The position numbers were made by a program, and so were the translations under genes. The notes beneath the pieces are model-generated. The model saw nothing but the letters and a program-made list of their open reading frames with translations. It made no database searches and was not told the origin of the DNA. A stretch of 26,793 bases of DNA from MGBC131033 sp910585655 (lineage in GTDB: Bacteria; Bacillota; Clostridia; Lachnospirales; Lachnospiraceae): NCBI GenBank assembly GCA_949502025.1, contig CATBCG010000046.1:1-26793 (forward strand), given 5' to 3'. The first letter of the stretch is position 1. The number at the start of each line of letters is the position of its first letter. Below are positions 16,207 to 23,326 of this stretch, piece by piece.

Positions 16207-16965
16207 TTATTTTTTACGAAAGATTTTCCGCTTAGCACGGATCATAGTAAAGTATCCTACAGCTATGATTCTGCCCAGACGCTGACCGAATATCCGGTTG
16301 ATCTTCTGAATACGTTTGGTTCGTTCTTTTTGTTCCGGGGTATGCCAGGAGGCATGATACCAATGTATGCTGTATGTATTTTGGGTTATTTTCAAACGGT
16401 TGTTCGTAAAACAAAGAGGGGCAAAATATTCAGCGGGAAATATATCGATCCCTTGTATGGACTGATATTTTCCATTGAGCTGCAAGCCATAAGATTTCAG
16501 TAATTCTGTAGTATAAAAGGGAGAAGGTACAATATTTGTCGTACCGTCTTCCTTATAAAAAGAAAGTGAATGGTACAAATCCCGCATCTGTTTTAAAATT
16601 TCATTTCCCGGCTCCGCGCCAAATCCTAAGCCCAGTGCTACGAACATCTGACTTTCAAAGCCCAGAAAAGCTTTACAGTTTAACAAGCTATCCAGGCTTT
16701 TTAACAATTCCACATCTGTGTCCAGATAGATCCCGCCTTCCCGGTAAATAATATCCAAACGGGCATAATCGGGGACGAAAGCCCACATTTTGGCTTCATA
16801 TGCCTGCGCCATATAAGTGCATACGGAAAAATCATAATTAGATTCATTCCATTCTATAATCTCATAATCCGGGCAGAATTTTTTCCAGCTTTCGGCGCAT
16901 GCTTTGTTTTTCTCCGGCATGGGTTTATCGCCAACCCAGAAATAATGTATTTTTTTTGGAATCAT
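16207..16965 (-). CDS. GT32-type glycosyltransferase with DXD motif
   Basis: A 252-residue member of the DXD sugar-binding glycosyltransferase group (capsular and glycan synthesis type). The family start signature IPKKIHYFWVGDKPMP is at 2-17. The conserved ARLDIIYREGGIYLDTDVE block is at 68-86, with the metal-binding DTD at 82-84. The SIHWYHASW motif lies near the C-terminus, followed by a basic amphipathic tail that may associate with the membrane. It transfers a sugar from a nucleotide donor; the acceptor is unknown. ATG 16965 follows AGGGAGA. It lies 14 bases after the preceding reading frame on the same strand, so the two are co-transcribed. It is near flagellin but on the other strand; a role in flagellin glycosylation is possible but unsupported. 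Confidence 0.88.
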   Translation of the reverse strand: MIPKKIHYFWVGDKPMPEKNKACAESWKKFCPDYEIIEWNESNYDFSVCTYMAQAYEAKMWAFVPDYARLDIIYREGGIYLDTDVELLKSLDSLLNCKAFLGFESQMFVALGLGFGAEPGNEILKQMRDLYHSLSFYKEDGTTNIVPSPFYTTELLKSYGLQLNGKYQSIQGIDIFPAEYFAPLCFTNNRLKITQNTYSIHWYHASWHTPEQKERTKRIQKINRIFGQRLGRIIAVGYFTMIRAKRKIFRKK

Positions 16966-16979
16966 ATAAGGGTCTCCCT

Positions 16980-17348
16980 CTAATATCGTATTATTTTTTT
17001 TATGATTTTGCTCAGAACCTGATAGTGGTTGGGAAAAGTAAAAAACAAAATCATTTTTCCAATGCTTTTGATATCTCGTGCGTTTCGCCGGATAAATTTT
17101 TTGTCCTGGATCGTCGTCCCTTCTTGTTCAGACAGTTGACATACCCCTATCATCTGCCGAGCCAGATAACTGGTCAGGATATTGTGCTGGTATCTAGTTA
17201 AGCCAAATCTCCGGTAATAATCCTCTAATTGAAAAAGTATTTTCTTTTTTTGAAAACGACCGAAGGGAATAGACAGGCAGCAAAACTTTTCTGCGTCGCT
17301 ATTCTCTCTGGTACATAAGCCGTCCAAAGGCTTTCTAAAAAATAGCAT
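16980..17348 (-). pseudogene. Probable C-terminal remnant of a glycosyltransferase
   Basis: 122 residues, basic and aromatic, ending FIRRNARDIKSIGKMILFF...IIKKIIRY. This looks like the C-terminal end of family 2 glycosyltransferases, but no catalytic domain is present. The first ATG (17348) has no ribosome binding site, and an in-frame stop lies shortly upstream, so the start is probably not authentic. A strong sigma-A-like promoter (17412-17384) lies just upstream on the same strand. It could be a decayed gene whose 5' part was deleted, or a small unrecognised protein. The family guess rests on general character, not on a defined motif. Confidence 0.4.
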
Positions 17349-17383
17349 GAAAAAACCGACTCTTTTTAGGAATCCTTCGTTTT

Positions 17384-17412
17384 AATATAGCGTTTTTTCC
17401 CGTTCTTGTCAA
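17384..17412 (-). promoter_or_regulatory. Strong sigma-A promoter, minus strand
   Basis: TTGACA (17412-17407), exactly 17 bases, then TATATT (17389-17384). The predicted start is at about 17377. It would drive the 122-residue frame and the glycosyltransferase gene. Confidence 0.75.
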
Positions 17413-17722
17413 CGGGGTGCTGCATGAGATGTCAAAAATCTGCATGAGATGCAGATCAGCAAAAGAGGAAGCCCCCAGGATGCACATTCAGCTCTATCCT
17501 TGCATATGAATTAGCTGACTTTGCTGTCATAGAATAACACTCCTACGGCGTCGTATTCCGTTTTCATTTATTCTTTTTCCATGCGGTGTGCTGGTATTTG
17601 GGCTTGCAGGGGTTCAGGCGGCATATTAAGGTCTTTTTGAGATAATCAACCATTTTCAATAACAACACAGATTAAAATCAGAAATAAAATCGGAAAAATA
17701 TAGAAAATAGCAGAAAGAAAAG

Positions 17723-17764
17723 ACAGCGGATGCAACACTTTTTATAAAATGTTGCATCCGCTGT
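17723..17764. repeat. 15-bp perfect hairpin, first of an inverted pair
   Basis: Arms 17723-17737 and 17750-17764 pair perfectly (ACAGCGGATGCAACA with its complement) around the loop CTTTTTATAAAA. The central 28 bases (17730-17757) recur as an exact reverse complement at 18031-18058. On the minus strand CTTTTCTTTCT follows, so it could also work as a minus-strand terminator. Confidence 0.8.
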
Positions 17765-18030
17765 TCTATGTTATATATCGGCTGCTGTTTTTATTTCTTT
17801 AGAGTCATTTTATACTTTTTTGAAATTTTTATCTTAAAGTGCGTGAAGCCGCATTTATTCAGGTTTTTTCTATCTTATGTATCCCTATAAAAAAGTTTGT
17901 GATGAAGAAGGAGAAGCGAAACAGGATATCAGAATGAAACTAAGTGAATCGTACAAAAATCTATTTTTTCACTAAGAATTTAAGAAGCAGGACTTTAAAA
18001 AATCCTTATTTTATGCGCTTTTGCGGATGA

Positions 18031-18058
18031 ATGCAACATTTTATAAAAAGTGTTGCAT
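18031..18058. repeat. 28-bp inverted copy of the 17730-17757 hairpin, just before csrA
   Basis: ATGCAACA, loop TTTTATAAAAAG, TGTTGCAT. The whole unit is the exact reverse complement of 17730-17757. It lies 17 bases before the csrA ribosome binding site, so it would be in the csrA leader. The two copies enclose 273 bases. Confidence 0.8.
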
Positions 18059-18089
18059 GACAACTTTTGTAAAAGGAAGGAGGCTTTTC

Positions 18090-18380
18090 ATGCTGAACCT
18101 TACGGTAAAGCCGGGAGAATACTTTGTCATTGGAGAGGATATCCGGGTGATTTTTGCAGGCGGTACGGCTAACAACGCCAGAGTCATGATCGATGCGCCG
18201 AGAAGCTACAACATTGTTCGCGGAAAGGTACTAGAGCAGTCGGAAGAGGGAAGCTACTATGTAGAGCCAGAGATTCCAAAGGAACGGCTAAAAAGCTTTC
18301 AACGGCAGCAGAAGAGACAGAGACAGCAAGCAGAACAAAAACGTCGGGAACAAAAACAGCAGGAAATATCGGCTGTATAG
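18090..18380 (+). CDS. csrA: CsrA-family RNA-binding translational regulator
   Basis: 96 residues from ATG 18090, which follows GGAAGGAGG (18075-18083). An upstream in-frame TTG at 18021 has no such site and is rejected. The core (1-50) matches CsrA: L4, GEYFVIGEDIRVIF, a glycine-containing turn, ARVMIDAPRSYNIVRGKVLE, with the key RNA-binding arginine R44 kept. The second RNA-contact stretch (residues 5-8) is TVKP, not the usual TRR, a divergence. After the core comes an unusual C-terminal extension (about 62-96) rich in Gln, Arg and Lys (RQQKRQRQQAEQKRREQKQQ), absent from classic 60-75 residue CsrA. The adjacent flagellin gene has GGA-loop hairpins in its leader, so CsrA probably represses flagellin translation, as in Bacillus hag control. 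No fliW is visible in the window. Confidence 0.85.
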   Translation: MLNLTVKPGEYFVIGEDIRVIFAGGTANNARVMIDAPRSYNIVRGKVLEQSEEGSYYVEPEIPKERLKSFQRQQKRQRQQAEQKRREQKQQEISAV

Positions 18381-18450
18381 CGTTTGCAAAGTAAGAGCAA
18401 TACGAAGTTGTAATAGTAGTTGGTAATATGCAGTACAATATCCGCCTGTC

Positions 18451-18470
18451 AATATCTGTACGGAGATATT
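18451..18470 (+). promoter_or_regulatory. Putative CsrA site 1 in the csrA-flagellin spacer
   Basis: Hairpin AATATC (18451-18456), loop TGTACGGA, GATATT (18465-18470). The loop carries GUACGGA, close to the CsrA consensus with GGA exposed. Its role is inferred. Confidence 0.45.
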
Positions 18471-18609
18471 AGGAAAGCCGCTTACAAAGCAGGAGTTTCC
18501 AGACCGGAGGGCATATCGGTACGGGGTATGCAGGGATGAGGTAGTGCTTATTATAAAGAAGCGTGTCCTGGACTCCTTATAAAAGGAAGAAAGGGCAAAG
18601 ACAAGAAAG

Positions 18610-18647
18610 CAGGAACGGATTCCTGAACAATTTAAACACATGGAGGT
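18610..18647 (+). promoter_or_regulatory. Putative CsrA sites 2 and 3 in the flagellin leader
   Basis: Site 2 is the hairpin CAGGAA (18610-18615), loop CGGA, TTCCTG (18620-18625), with GGA in the loop. Site 3 is ACATGGAGGT (18638-18647), a good match to the ACAnGGAnGU consensus, and it overlaps the flagellin ribosome binding site. A hairpin site plus an SD-overlapping site is the arrangement known for Bacillus hag. Confidence 0.55.
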
Positions 18648-18653
18648 AAGATT

Positions 18654-19562
18654 ATGATTATTCAACACAACATGCCAGCGGCAAACACAAACAGACAGTT
18701 AGGGATTACGAATGGTAATCTGCAAAAATCTACAGAAAAGCTTTCTTCCGGGTATCGGATTAACCGTGCGGGCGATGACGCAGCAGGACTTTCCATTTCC
18801 GAAAAAATGCGTGGGCAGATTCGTGGTTTGAATCAGGCTTCTACTAATGCGCAGGATGGTATTTCCATGATTCAGACGGCAGAAGGTGCTATGAACGAAC
18901 TCCATTCTGTGGTACAGAGAATGAGAGAACTGACGGTTCAGGCTGCAAATGATACAAACGTAGCAGAAGATAGAATGGCAATTCAATCGGAAATTAAGCA
19001 GTTGTCAGAGGAAATTGATCGTATTGCACAAAGCACAGAATTTAACACGATGAAGCTATTAAATGGAGATTATAGCGAGGATGGAGAACGTGGAAAGCTG
19101 ACTCTTCAGGTTGGCGCTAATAACAGTAGTACAGATGTATTAGACGATGGAGATCAAGTAATTAAATTTAGCTTGAATGCTATGACTACTGATGTAATTG
19201 GCGGGGAAACCGGAACAGTATCTGCATTATTTATGCTTACAATTGACGATGCAACAGGTTTTGAAGACGCTGACATAGCAGCTTCTATAGCAGCAGATTT
19301 GGACATTTTAGATGAAGCATTAAAGTATGTTTCTGATGAACGTTCTAAATTGGGTGCTATTCAGAATCGTTTGGAACATACCATTGCTAATACAGATAAT
19401 ACCGCTGAAAATCTGCAGGCAGCAGAATCCCGTATCCGTGACGTAGATATGGCAGAGCAGATGGTAGATTACAGCAAGGACACTATCCTTCAGCAGGCAG
19501 CGCAGTCTATGCTGGCTCAGGCAAATCAGCAGACACAGGGTGTTCTGGCGCTTCTTCAGTAA
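18654..19562 (+). CDS. Flagellin
   Basis: 302-residue structural subunit of the flagellar filament, secreted through the flagellar export apparatus without a signal peptide. The conserved N-terminal D0/D1 region (1-140) includes LSSGYRINRAGDDAAGLSISEKMRGQIRGL. The conserved C-terminal region (about 230-302) includes RLEHTIANTDNTAENLQAAESRIRD and ends in TQGVLALLQ. The variable middle (about 145-225) is short, so this is a compact flagellin, about 300 residues as common in Firmicutes. It starts 8 bases after GGAGG, with the CsrA-type site over it. csrA lies 273 bases upstream on the same strand. No clear sigma-28 promoter (TAAA with GCCGATAA) was seen in the spacer. A terminator follows. No other flagellar genes are in the window. 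Confidence 0.97.
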   Translation: MIIQHNMPAANTNRQLGITNGNLQKSTEKLSSGYRINRAGDDAAGLSISEKMRGQIRGLNQASTNAQDGISMIQTAEGAMNELHSVVQRMRELTVQAANDTNVAEDRMAIQSEIKQLSEEIDRIAQSTEFNTMKLLNGDYSEDGERGKLTLQVGANNSSTDVLDDGDQVIKFSLNAMTTDVIGGETGTVSALFMLTIDDATGFEDADIAASIAADLDILDEALKYVSDERSKLGAIQNRLEHTIANTDNTAENLQAAESRIRDVDMAEQMVDYSKDTILQQAAQSMLAQANQQTQGVLALLQ

Positions 19563-19619
19563 GCAATTTGTCTGAAAAGGGACAGGGTTATTCTAAGACA
19601 CAACACATACAAAAAATGG

Positions 19620-19651
19620 GGAGCTTCCGGAAAGGAGGCTCCTTATTTGAT
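19620..19651 (+). terminator. Terminator of flagellin
   Basis: 9-bp stem (GGAGCTTCC 19620-19628 with GGAGGCTCC 19634-19642, one G-U), loop GGAAA, then TTATTTGATT. Confidence 0.8.
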
Positions 19652-19870
19652 TTGACAGAACTTGTCGGTTGCCAGGTTATCTATTTCTGTAGATGGTAAG
19701 GCTTGCCTGTTTCGATTGGTTCCAAATCATTCACTCTTGATAGTAGCCATAACAAAAAATAAAAATCCAATTATGTAGTTTTCTGCCTCTTCTTGGAACA
19801 GTGTCACAGCAGGAATCAAAAGAATGATGAAGGACGGGCGTATAAATTTGTAAAAAATGGTGTAAAATTC

Positions 19871-19899
19871 TTGACAGAAGAAGGAATAAGTGCTACACT
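19871..19899 (+). promoter_or_regulatory. Sigma-A promoter of the str operon (rpsL)
   Basis: TTGACA (19871-19876), a 17-base spacer and TACACT (19894-19899). The predicted start is near 19906. A small hairpin, CAAAAAC-GATGT-GTTTTTG, lies in the leader. The rest of the 19652-19870 stretch is noncoding as far as can be seen; a 69-residue minus-strand frame there overlaps the promoter and looks spurious. Confidence 0.85.
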
Positions 19900-19967
19900 G
19901 ATATGGCATGTCAAAAACGATGTGTTTTTGCTGCAAAAGGAAAATGAATGACAGGAGGTGAAAATTA

Positions 19968-20387
19968 ATGCCAACTTTTAATCAGCTAGTGAGAAAGGGC
20001 AGACAAACGGTAGAAAAGAAGTCAACGGCACCTGCGTTGCAGAAGGGCTTTAACTCTCTGCATAAGCGTGCGACTGACATTTCCTCTCCACAGAAGAGAG
20101 GCGTTTGTACCGCGGTAAGAACTGCTACTCCGAAGAAGCCGAACTCCGCTTTAAGAAAGATTGCCAGAGTACGTCTTTCCAATGGTATCGAAGTGACGAG
20201 CTATATTCCGGGTGAAGGTCACAACCTTCAGGAGCATAGCGTTGTCCTGATCCGTGGCGGCAGAGTAAAGGACCTTCCAGGTACCAGATATCATATCGTT
20301 AGAGGTACTCTTGATACCGCAGGCGTTGCCAAGAGAAGGCAGGCCCGTTCTAAGTACGGCGCAAAGAGACCGAAGGACGCAAAATAA
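19968..20387 (+). CDS. rpsL: 30S ribosomal protein S12
   Basis: 139-residue decoding-centre protein. ATG 19968 follows the near-perfect site AGGAGGTGA. Typical motifs are PTFNQLVRKGR at the start, TPKKPNSALRK (54-64) and RGGRVKDLPGTRYH (97-110). The lysines equivalent to E. coli K43 and K88 are present (K56, K101), so the sequence is wild type for streptomycin sensitivity at these sites. First gene of rpsL-rpsG-fusA. Confidence 0.99.
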   Translation: MPTFNQLVRKGRQTVEKKSTAPALQKGFNSLHKRATDISSPQKRGVCTAVRTATPKKPNSALRKIARVRLSNGIEVTSYIPGEGHNLQEHSVVLIRGGRVKDLPGTRYHIVRGTLDTAGVAKRRQARSKYGAKRPKDAK

Positions 20388-20417
20388 AAAATAAGCGAAT
20401 GTAACGATATGGAGAGT

Positions 20418-20523
20418 ATTCTAAGATTAAAAGTGCCGGATTAATTTTTACCTGTTAAAAATAGACGTGTAGAGTTAAACGGAACACGAACACAGCTTTG
20501 TATGGTTGTGAGTACCTTAGAAT
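20418..20523 (+). promoter_or_regulatory. Structured spacer between rpsL and rpsG
   Basis: A long-range helix ATTCTAAG (20418-20425) with CTTAGAAT (20516-20523) closes a region containing two further hairpins: ATTTTTA-CCTGT-TAAAAAT, and CACAGC with GTTGTG around 20490-20510. In E. coli S7 binds this spacer and represses the str operon. Whether this structure is a comparable site is inferred. Confidence 0.4.
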
Positions 20524-20559
20524 CCTGCTATCAGTATTCTGTTCAAGGAGGGAAGAACC

Positions 20560-21030
20560 GTGCCACGTAAGGGACATATTCAAAAGAGAGATGTGCTGCC
20601 GGATCCGGTTTATAACAGCAAGCTTGTTACCAAGCTGATCAATAACATCATGCTGGATGGTAAGAAGGGTGTTGCGGAAAAAATCGTATACGGTGCGTTT
20701 GAGAGAGTTGCCGAAAAGACCGGTAAGGACGCAGTAGAGGCATTTGAGGAAGCAATGAACAACATTATGCCTGTCCTGGAGGTAAAGGCAAGACGTCTCG
20801 GCGGCGCTACCTATCAGGTGCCGATTGAAGTAAGACCGGAAAGAAGGCAGGCGTTGGCGCTCCGCTGGATTACTATTTACTCTCGTAAGAGAGGGGAGAA
20901 GACCCAGGAGGAACGTCTGGCAAATGAAATCATGGATGCGATCAACAATACAGGCGCGTCTGTGAAGAAGAAAGAAGACATGCACAAGATGGCTGAGGCA
21001 AATAAAGCATTTGCTCACTATCGTTGGTAA
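20560..21030 (+). CDS. rpsG: 30S ribosomal protein S7
   Basis: 156-residue primary binding protein of the 16S rRNA 3' domain. It starts at GTG 20560 after AAGGAGGG. Family features are PRKGHIQKRDVLPDPVY at the start, LVTKLINNIMLDGKK, RRLGGATYQVPIEVRPERR and the C-terminal AEANKAFAHYRW. Lies 172 bases after rpsL across a structured spacer. Confidence 0.99.
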   Translation: MPRKGHIQKRDVLPDPVYNSKLVTKLINNIMLDGKKGVAEKIVYGAFERVAEKTGKDAVEAFEEAMNNIMPVLEVKARRLGGATYQVPIEVRPERRQALALRWITIYSRKRGEKTQEERLANEIMDAINNTGASVKKKEDMHKMAEANKAFAHYRW

Positions 21031-21040
21031 TAGGAAAAGA

Positions 21041-21146
21041 CAGCAAAACTCCGGACAGGAGGCAGCTGGAATGACGGACGCATCTTTTTAGCGGTCGGAA
21101 TTTAAGCTTTAAGAAGTCTCATGGGAGGAATTTTGCGGAACTAAAA
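21041..21146 (+). repeat. Degenerate hairpin element before fusA, related to the rpoB-rpoC array
   Basis: The segment ends in GCGGAACTAAAA, matching the array tail GCGGAACTTAAAA. Its centre holds CGC-ATCTTTTTA-GCG, like the array apical stem-loop CGC-GTCTCTTT-GCG. Flanking arms pair only partly: CAAAA with TTTTG, CTCC with GGAG, AGCT with AGCT. As in the array, the tail directly precedes the ribosome binding site. It is a divergent copy by inspection, not by computed alignment. Confidence 0.45.
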
Positions 21147-21160
21147 TAGGAGGAGTAACC

Positions 21161-23278
21161 TTGGCTGGAAGAGAATATCCGTTAGAGAGAACCAGGAACA
21201 TCGGTATCATGGCGCATATCGATGCAGGTAAGACCACTCTGACCGAGCGTATCTTATACTACACTGGTGTAAATTATAAAATCGGTGATACTCACGAAGG
21301 TACTGCTACCATGGACTGGATGGAACAGGAGCAGGAAAGAGGTATTACCATTACTTCTGCGGCTACGACCTGCCACTGGACTCCACAGGATCACTGCAAA
21401 GAAAAGGAAGGCGCAGAGGAGTACCGGATCAATATCATTGACACTCCTGGGCATGTGGACTTTACTGTAGAAGTAGAGCGTTCCCTGCGTGTTTTGGATG
21501 GTGCAGTGGGCGTATTCTGTGCGAAGGGCGGCGTTGAGCCTCAGTCTGAAAATGTATGGCGTCAAGCTGACACCTACAATGTACCAAGAATGGCATTTAT
21601 CAATAAGATGGATATACTGGGCGCTAATTTTTATGGCGCTGTAGATCAGATTAGAACCAGACTTGGAAAAAATGCAATCTGTCTCCAATTGCCGATCGGC
21701 AAGGAAGACGAATTTAAAGGAATCATTGATCTGTTTGAGATGGAAGCCTACATTTACAACGATGAAAAGGGCGAGGACATCTCTATCGTGCCGATTCCGG
21801 ACGATATGAAGGATCAGGCGGACGAGTATCATACCGAGTTGGTAGAGAAAATCTGCGAGTTAGACGATGATTTGATGTTAAAGTATTTAGAGGGTGAAGA
21901 ACCGACTGTAGAGGAGTTAAAAGCTGCTCTGCGGAAGGGAACCTGTGAATGTGCTGCTATCCCGGTATGTTGTGGTACGGCTTATCGGAATAAAGGAGTA
22001 CAGAAGCTCTTAGATGCAGTTATTGATTTTATGCCGGCTCCAATCGACATTCCGGCTATCCAGGGTGTAGATGAGGACGGAAACGAAGTAGTAAGACATT
22101 CTTCTGACGAAGAGCCGTTTTCTGCGTTGGCATTTAAGATTATGGCAGATCCGTTTGTAGGAAAGCTGGCGTTCTTCCGTGTGTATTCCGGTACAATAAA
22201 CTCCGGTTCTTATGTATTGAATGCGACGAAGAATAAAAAAGAGCGTGTCGGACGTATTTTGCAGATGCATGCGAATAAGCGTGCCGAGCTGGATAAAGTA
22301 TATTCCGGTGATATCGCTGCGGCTGTCGGATTTAAGCTGACAACTACCGGTGATACCATCTGTGACGAACAGCATCCGGTTATTTTGGAGTCTATGGAGT
22401 TCCCGGAGCCGGTTATCGAGCTGGCTATCGAGCCAAAGACCAAAGCTGGGCAAGGAAAGATGGGCGAAGCGCTGGCAAAGCTGGCAGAAGAAGATCCGAC
22501 TTTCCGCGCACACACCAATCAGGAAACCGGACAGACTATCATCGCAGGTATGGGCGAGCTGCATTTGGAGATTATTGTAGACCGTCTGCTGCGTGAATTT
22601 AAGGTAGAAGCCAATGTCGGCGCTCCTCAGGTTGCATATAAGGAGACCTTTACAAAGGCAGTCGATATTGACAGCAAGTATGCAAGACAGTCCGGTGGAC
22701 GTGGACAGTATGGGCATTGTAAGGTTAAATTTGAGCCAATGGATCCGAATGGAGAGGAAATATTCAAATTCGAGTCTACCGTTGTCGGCGGTGCGATTCC
22801 AAAGGAATATATCCCAGCAGTCGGAGAAGGTATCGAAGAAGCTACCAAAGCTGGTATCCTTGGAGGATTCCCGGTACTTGGTGTTCGTGCAAACGTATAC
22901 GATGGGTCTTACCATGAGGTAGACTCTAGTGAAATGGCGTTTCACATTGCAGGCTCTATGGCATTTAAAGAAGCCATGAAAAAAGGTAATCCGGTTCTGT
23001 TAGAGCCGATTATGAAGGTAGAAGTGACCATGCCGGAAGAATATATGGGCGACGTTATCGGCGATATCAACTCCCGTCGTGGTCGTATCGAAGGTATGGA
23101 CGATATCGGCGGTGGCAAGATAGTACGTGGTTATGTACCGCTTGCTGAGATGTTCGGTTATTCTACCGACCTGCGTAGTAAGACACAGGGACGTGGAAAC
23201 TACTCGATGTTCTTTGAGAAGTACGAGCAGGTTCCAAAATCTGTACAGGAAAAGGTGCTTGCTGCAAAAGCAAAGTAA
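21161..23278 (+). CDS. fusA: Translation elongation factor G
   Basis: 705-residue translocation GTPase. It starts at TTG 21161, a rare start codon, with a strong site AGGAGGAG (21148-21155) just upstream. There is no better ATG: the protein begins MAGREYPLERTRNIGIMAHI. The G1 P-loop AHIDAGKTT is at 18-26; switch I has RGITITSAATT; G3 is DTPGHVDF; G4 is NKMD. Domains II to V follow, with RGYVPLAEMFGYSTDLRS near the C-terminus. Length is typical. A hairpin element related to the rpoB-rpoC array occupies the upstream spacer. The stop codon lies inside the first of three 19-bp repeats. Confidence 0.99.
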   Translation: MAGREYPLERTRNIGIMAHIDAGKTTLTERILYYTGVNYKIGDTHEGTATMDWMEQEQERGITITSAATTCHWTPQDHCKEKEGAEEYRINIIDTPGHVDFTVEVERSLRVLDGAVGVFCAKGGVEPQSENVWRQADTYNVPRMAFINKMDILGANFYGAVDQIRTRLGKNAICLQLPIGKEDEFKGIIDLFEMEAYIYNDEKGEDISIVPIPDDMKDQADEYHTELVEKICELDDDLMLKYLEGEEPTVEELKAALRKGTCECAAIPVCCGTAYRNKGVQKLLDAVIDFMPAPIDIPAIQGVDEDGNEVVRHSSDEEPFSALAFKIMADPFVGKLAFFRVYSGTINSGSYVLNATKNKKERVGRILQMHANKRAELDKVYSGDIAAAVGFKLTTTGDTICDEQHPVILESMEFPEPVIELAIEPKTKAGQGKMGEALAKLAEEDPTFRAHTNQETGQTIIAGMGELHLEIIVDRLLREFKVEANVGAPQVAYKETFTKAVDIDSKYARQSGGRGQYGHCKVKFEPMDPNGEEIFKFESTVVGGAIPKEYIPAVGEGIEEATKAGILGGFPVLGVRANVYDGSYHEVDSSEMAFHIAGSMAFKEAMKKGNPVLLEPIMKVEVTMPEEYMGDVIGDINSRRGRIEGMDDIGGGKIVRGYVPLAEMFGYSTDLRSKTQGRGNYSMFFEKYEQVPKSVQEKVLAAKAK

Positions 23279-23326
23279 ATTTGCTTAGGCAAAGTAAATT
23301 CACTTATGCAAAGTAAATTTGCGTAG
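23270..23326 (+). repeat. Three 19-bp tandem repeats spanning the fusA stop
   Basis: Units 23270-23288, 23289-23307 and 23308-23326 share GCAAAGTAAATT. Units 1 and 3 differ at one position and contain the small palindrome GCAAA-GTAAA-TTTGC. The first unit includes the last fusA codons and its stop. A decayed fourth start, GTAAAATAA, follows. Confidence 0.85.

Larger units (their letters stand above)
17413..18089. other. AT-rich intergenic stretch without a convincing gene
   Basis: It contains a direct repeat TGCATGAGATG at 17421-17431 and 17441-17451. The second copy is part of a palindrome ATCTGCAT-GAG-ATGCAGAT (17438-17456). A minus-strand micro-frame of 18 residues (17567-17511, MKTEYDAVGVLFYDSKVS) has only a weak upstream GGAA and is not claimed as a gene. 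The inverted hairpin pair is listed separately. The part after about 17640 is very A/T rich. No confident promoter for csrA was found. Confidence 0.6.

Noticed and set aside
17511..17567. 18-residue minus-strand micro-frame
   Set aside because: Only a weak GGAA precedes it and nothing independent supports translation; it could be a fragment of a former element.
18021..18089. Upstream TTG start for csrA giving 119 residues
   Set aside because: The extra residues read through the hairpin, no ribosome binding site precedes it, and GGAAGGAGG sits ideally before ATG 18090 where the conserved CsrA core begins.
18381..18650. Sigma-28 promoter for flagellin
   Set aside because: No TAAA with correctly spaced GCCGATAA was found; the few partial matches had wrong spacing.
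19727..19936. 69-residue minus-strand hydrophobic frame
   Set aside because: It overlaps the rpsL promoter and leader, has no ribosome binding site or family pattern, and comes from A/T-rich sequence.
20118..20290. Streptomycin-resistance change in rpsL
   Set aside because: Both key lysines (K56 and K101 here) are intact.
22010..22945. 311-residue open frame on the minus strand
   Set aside because: Antisense shadow inside fusA with no family resemblance.
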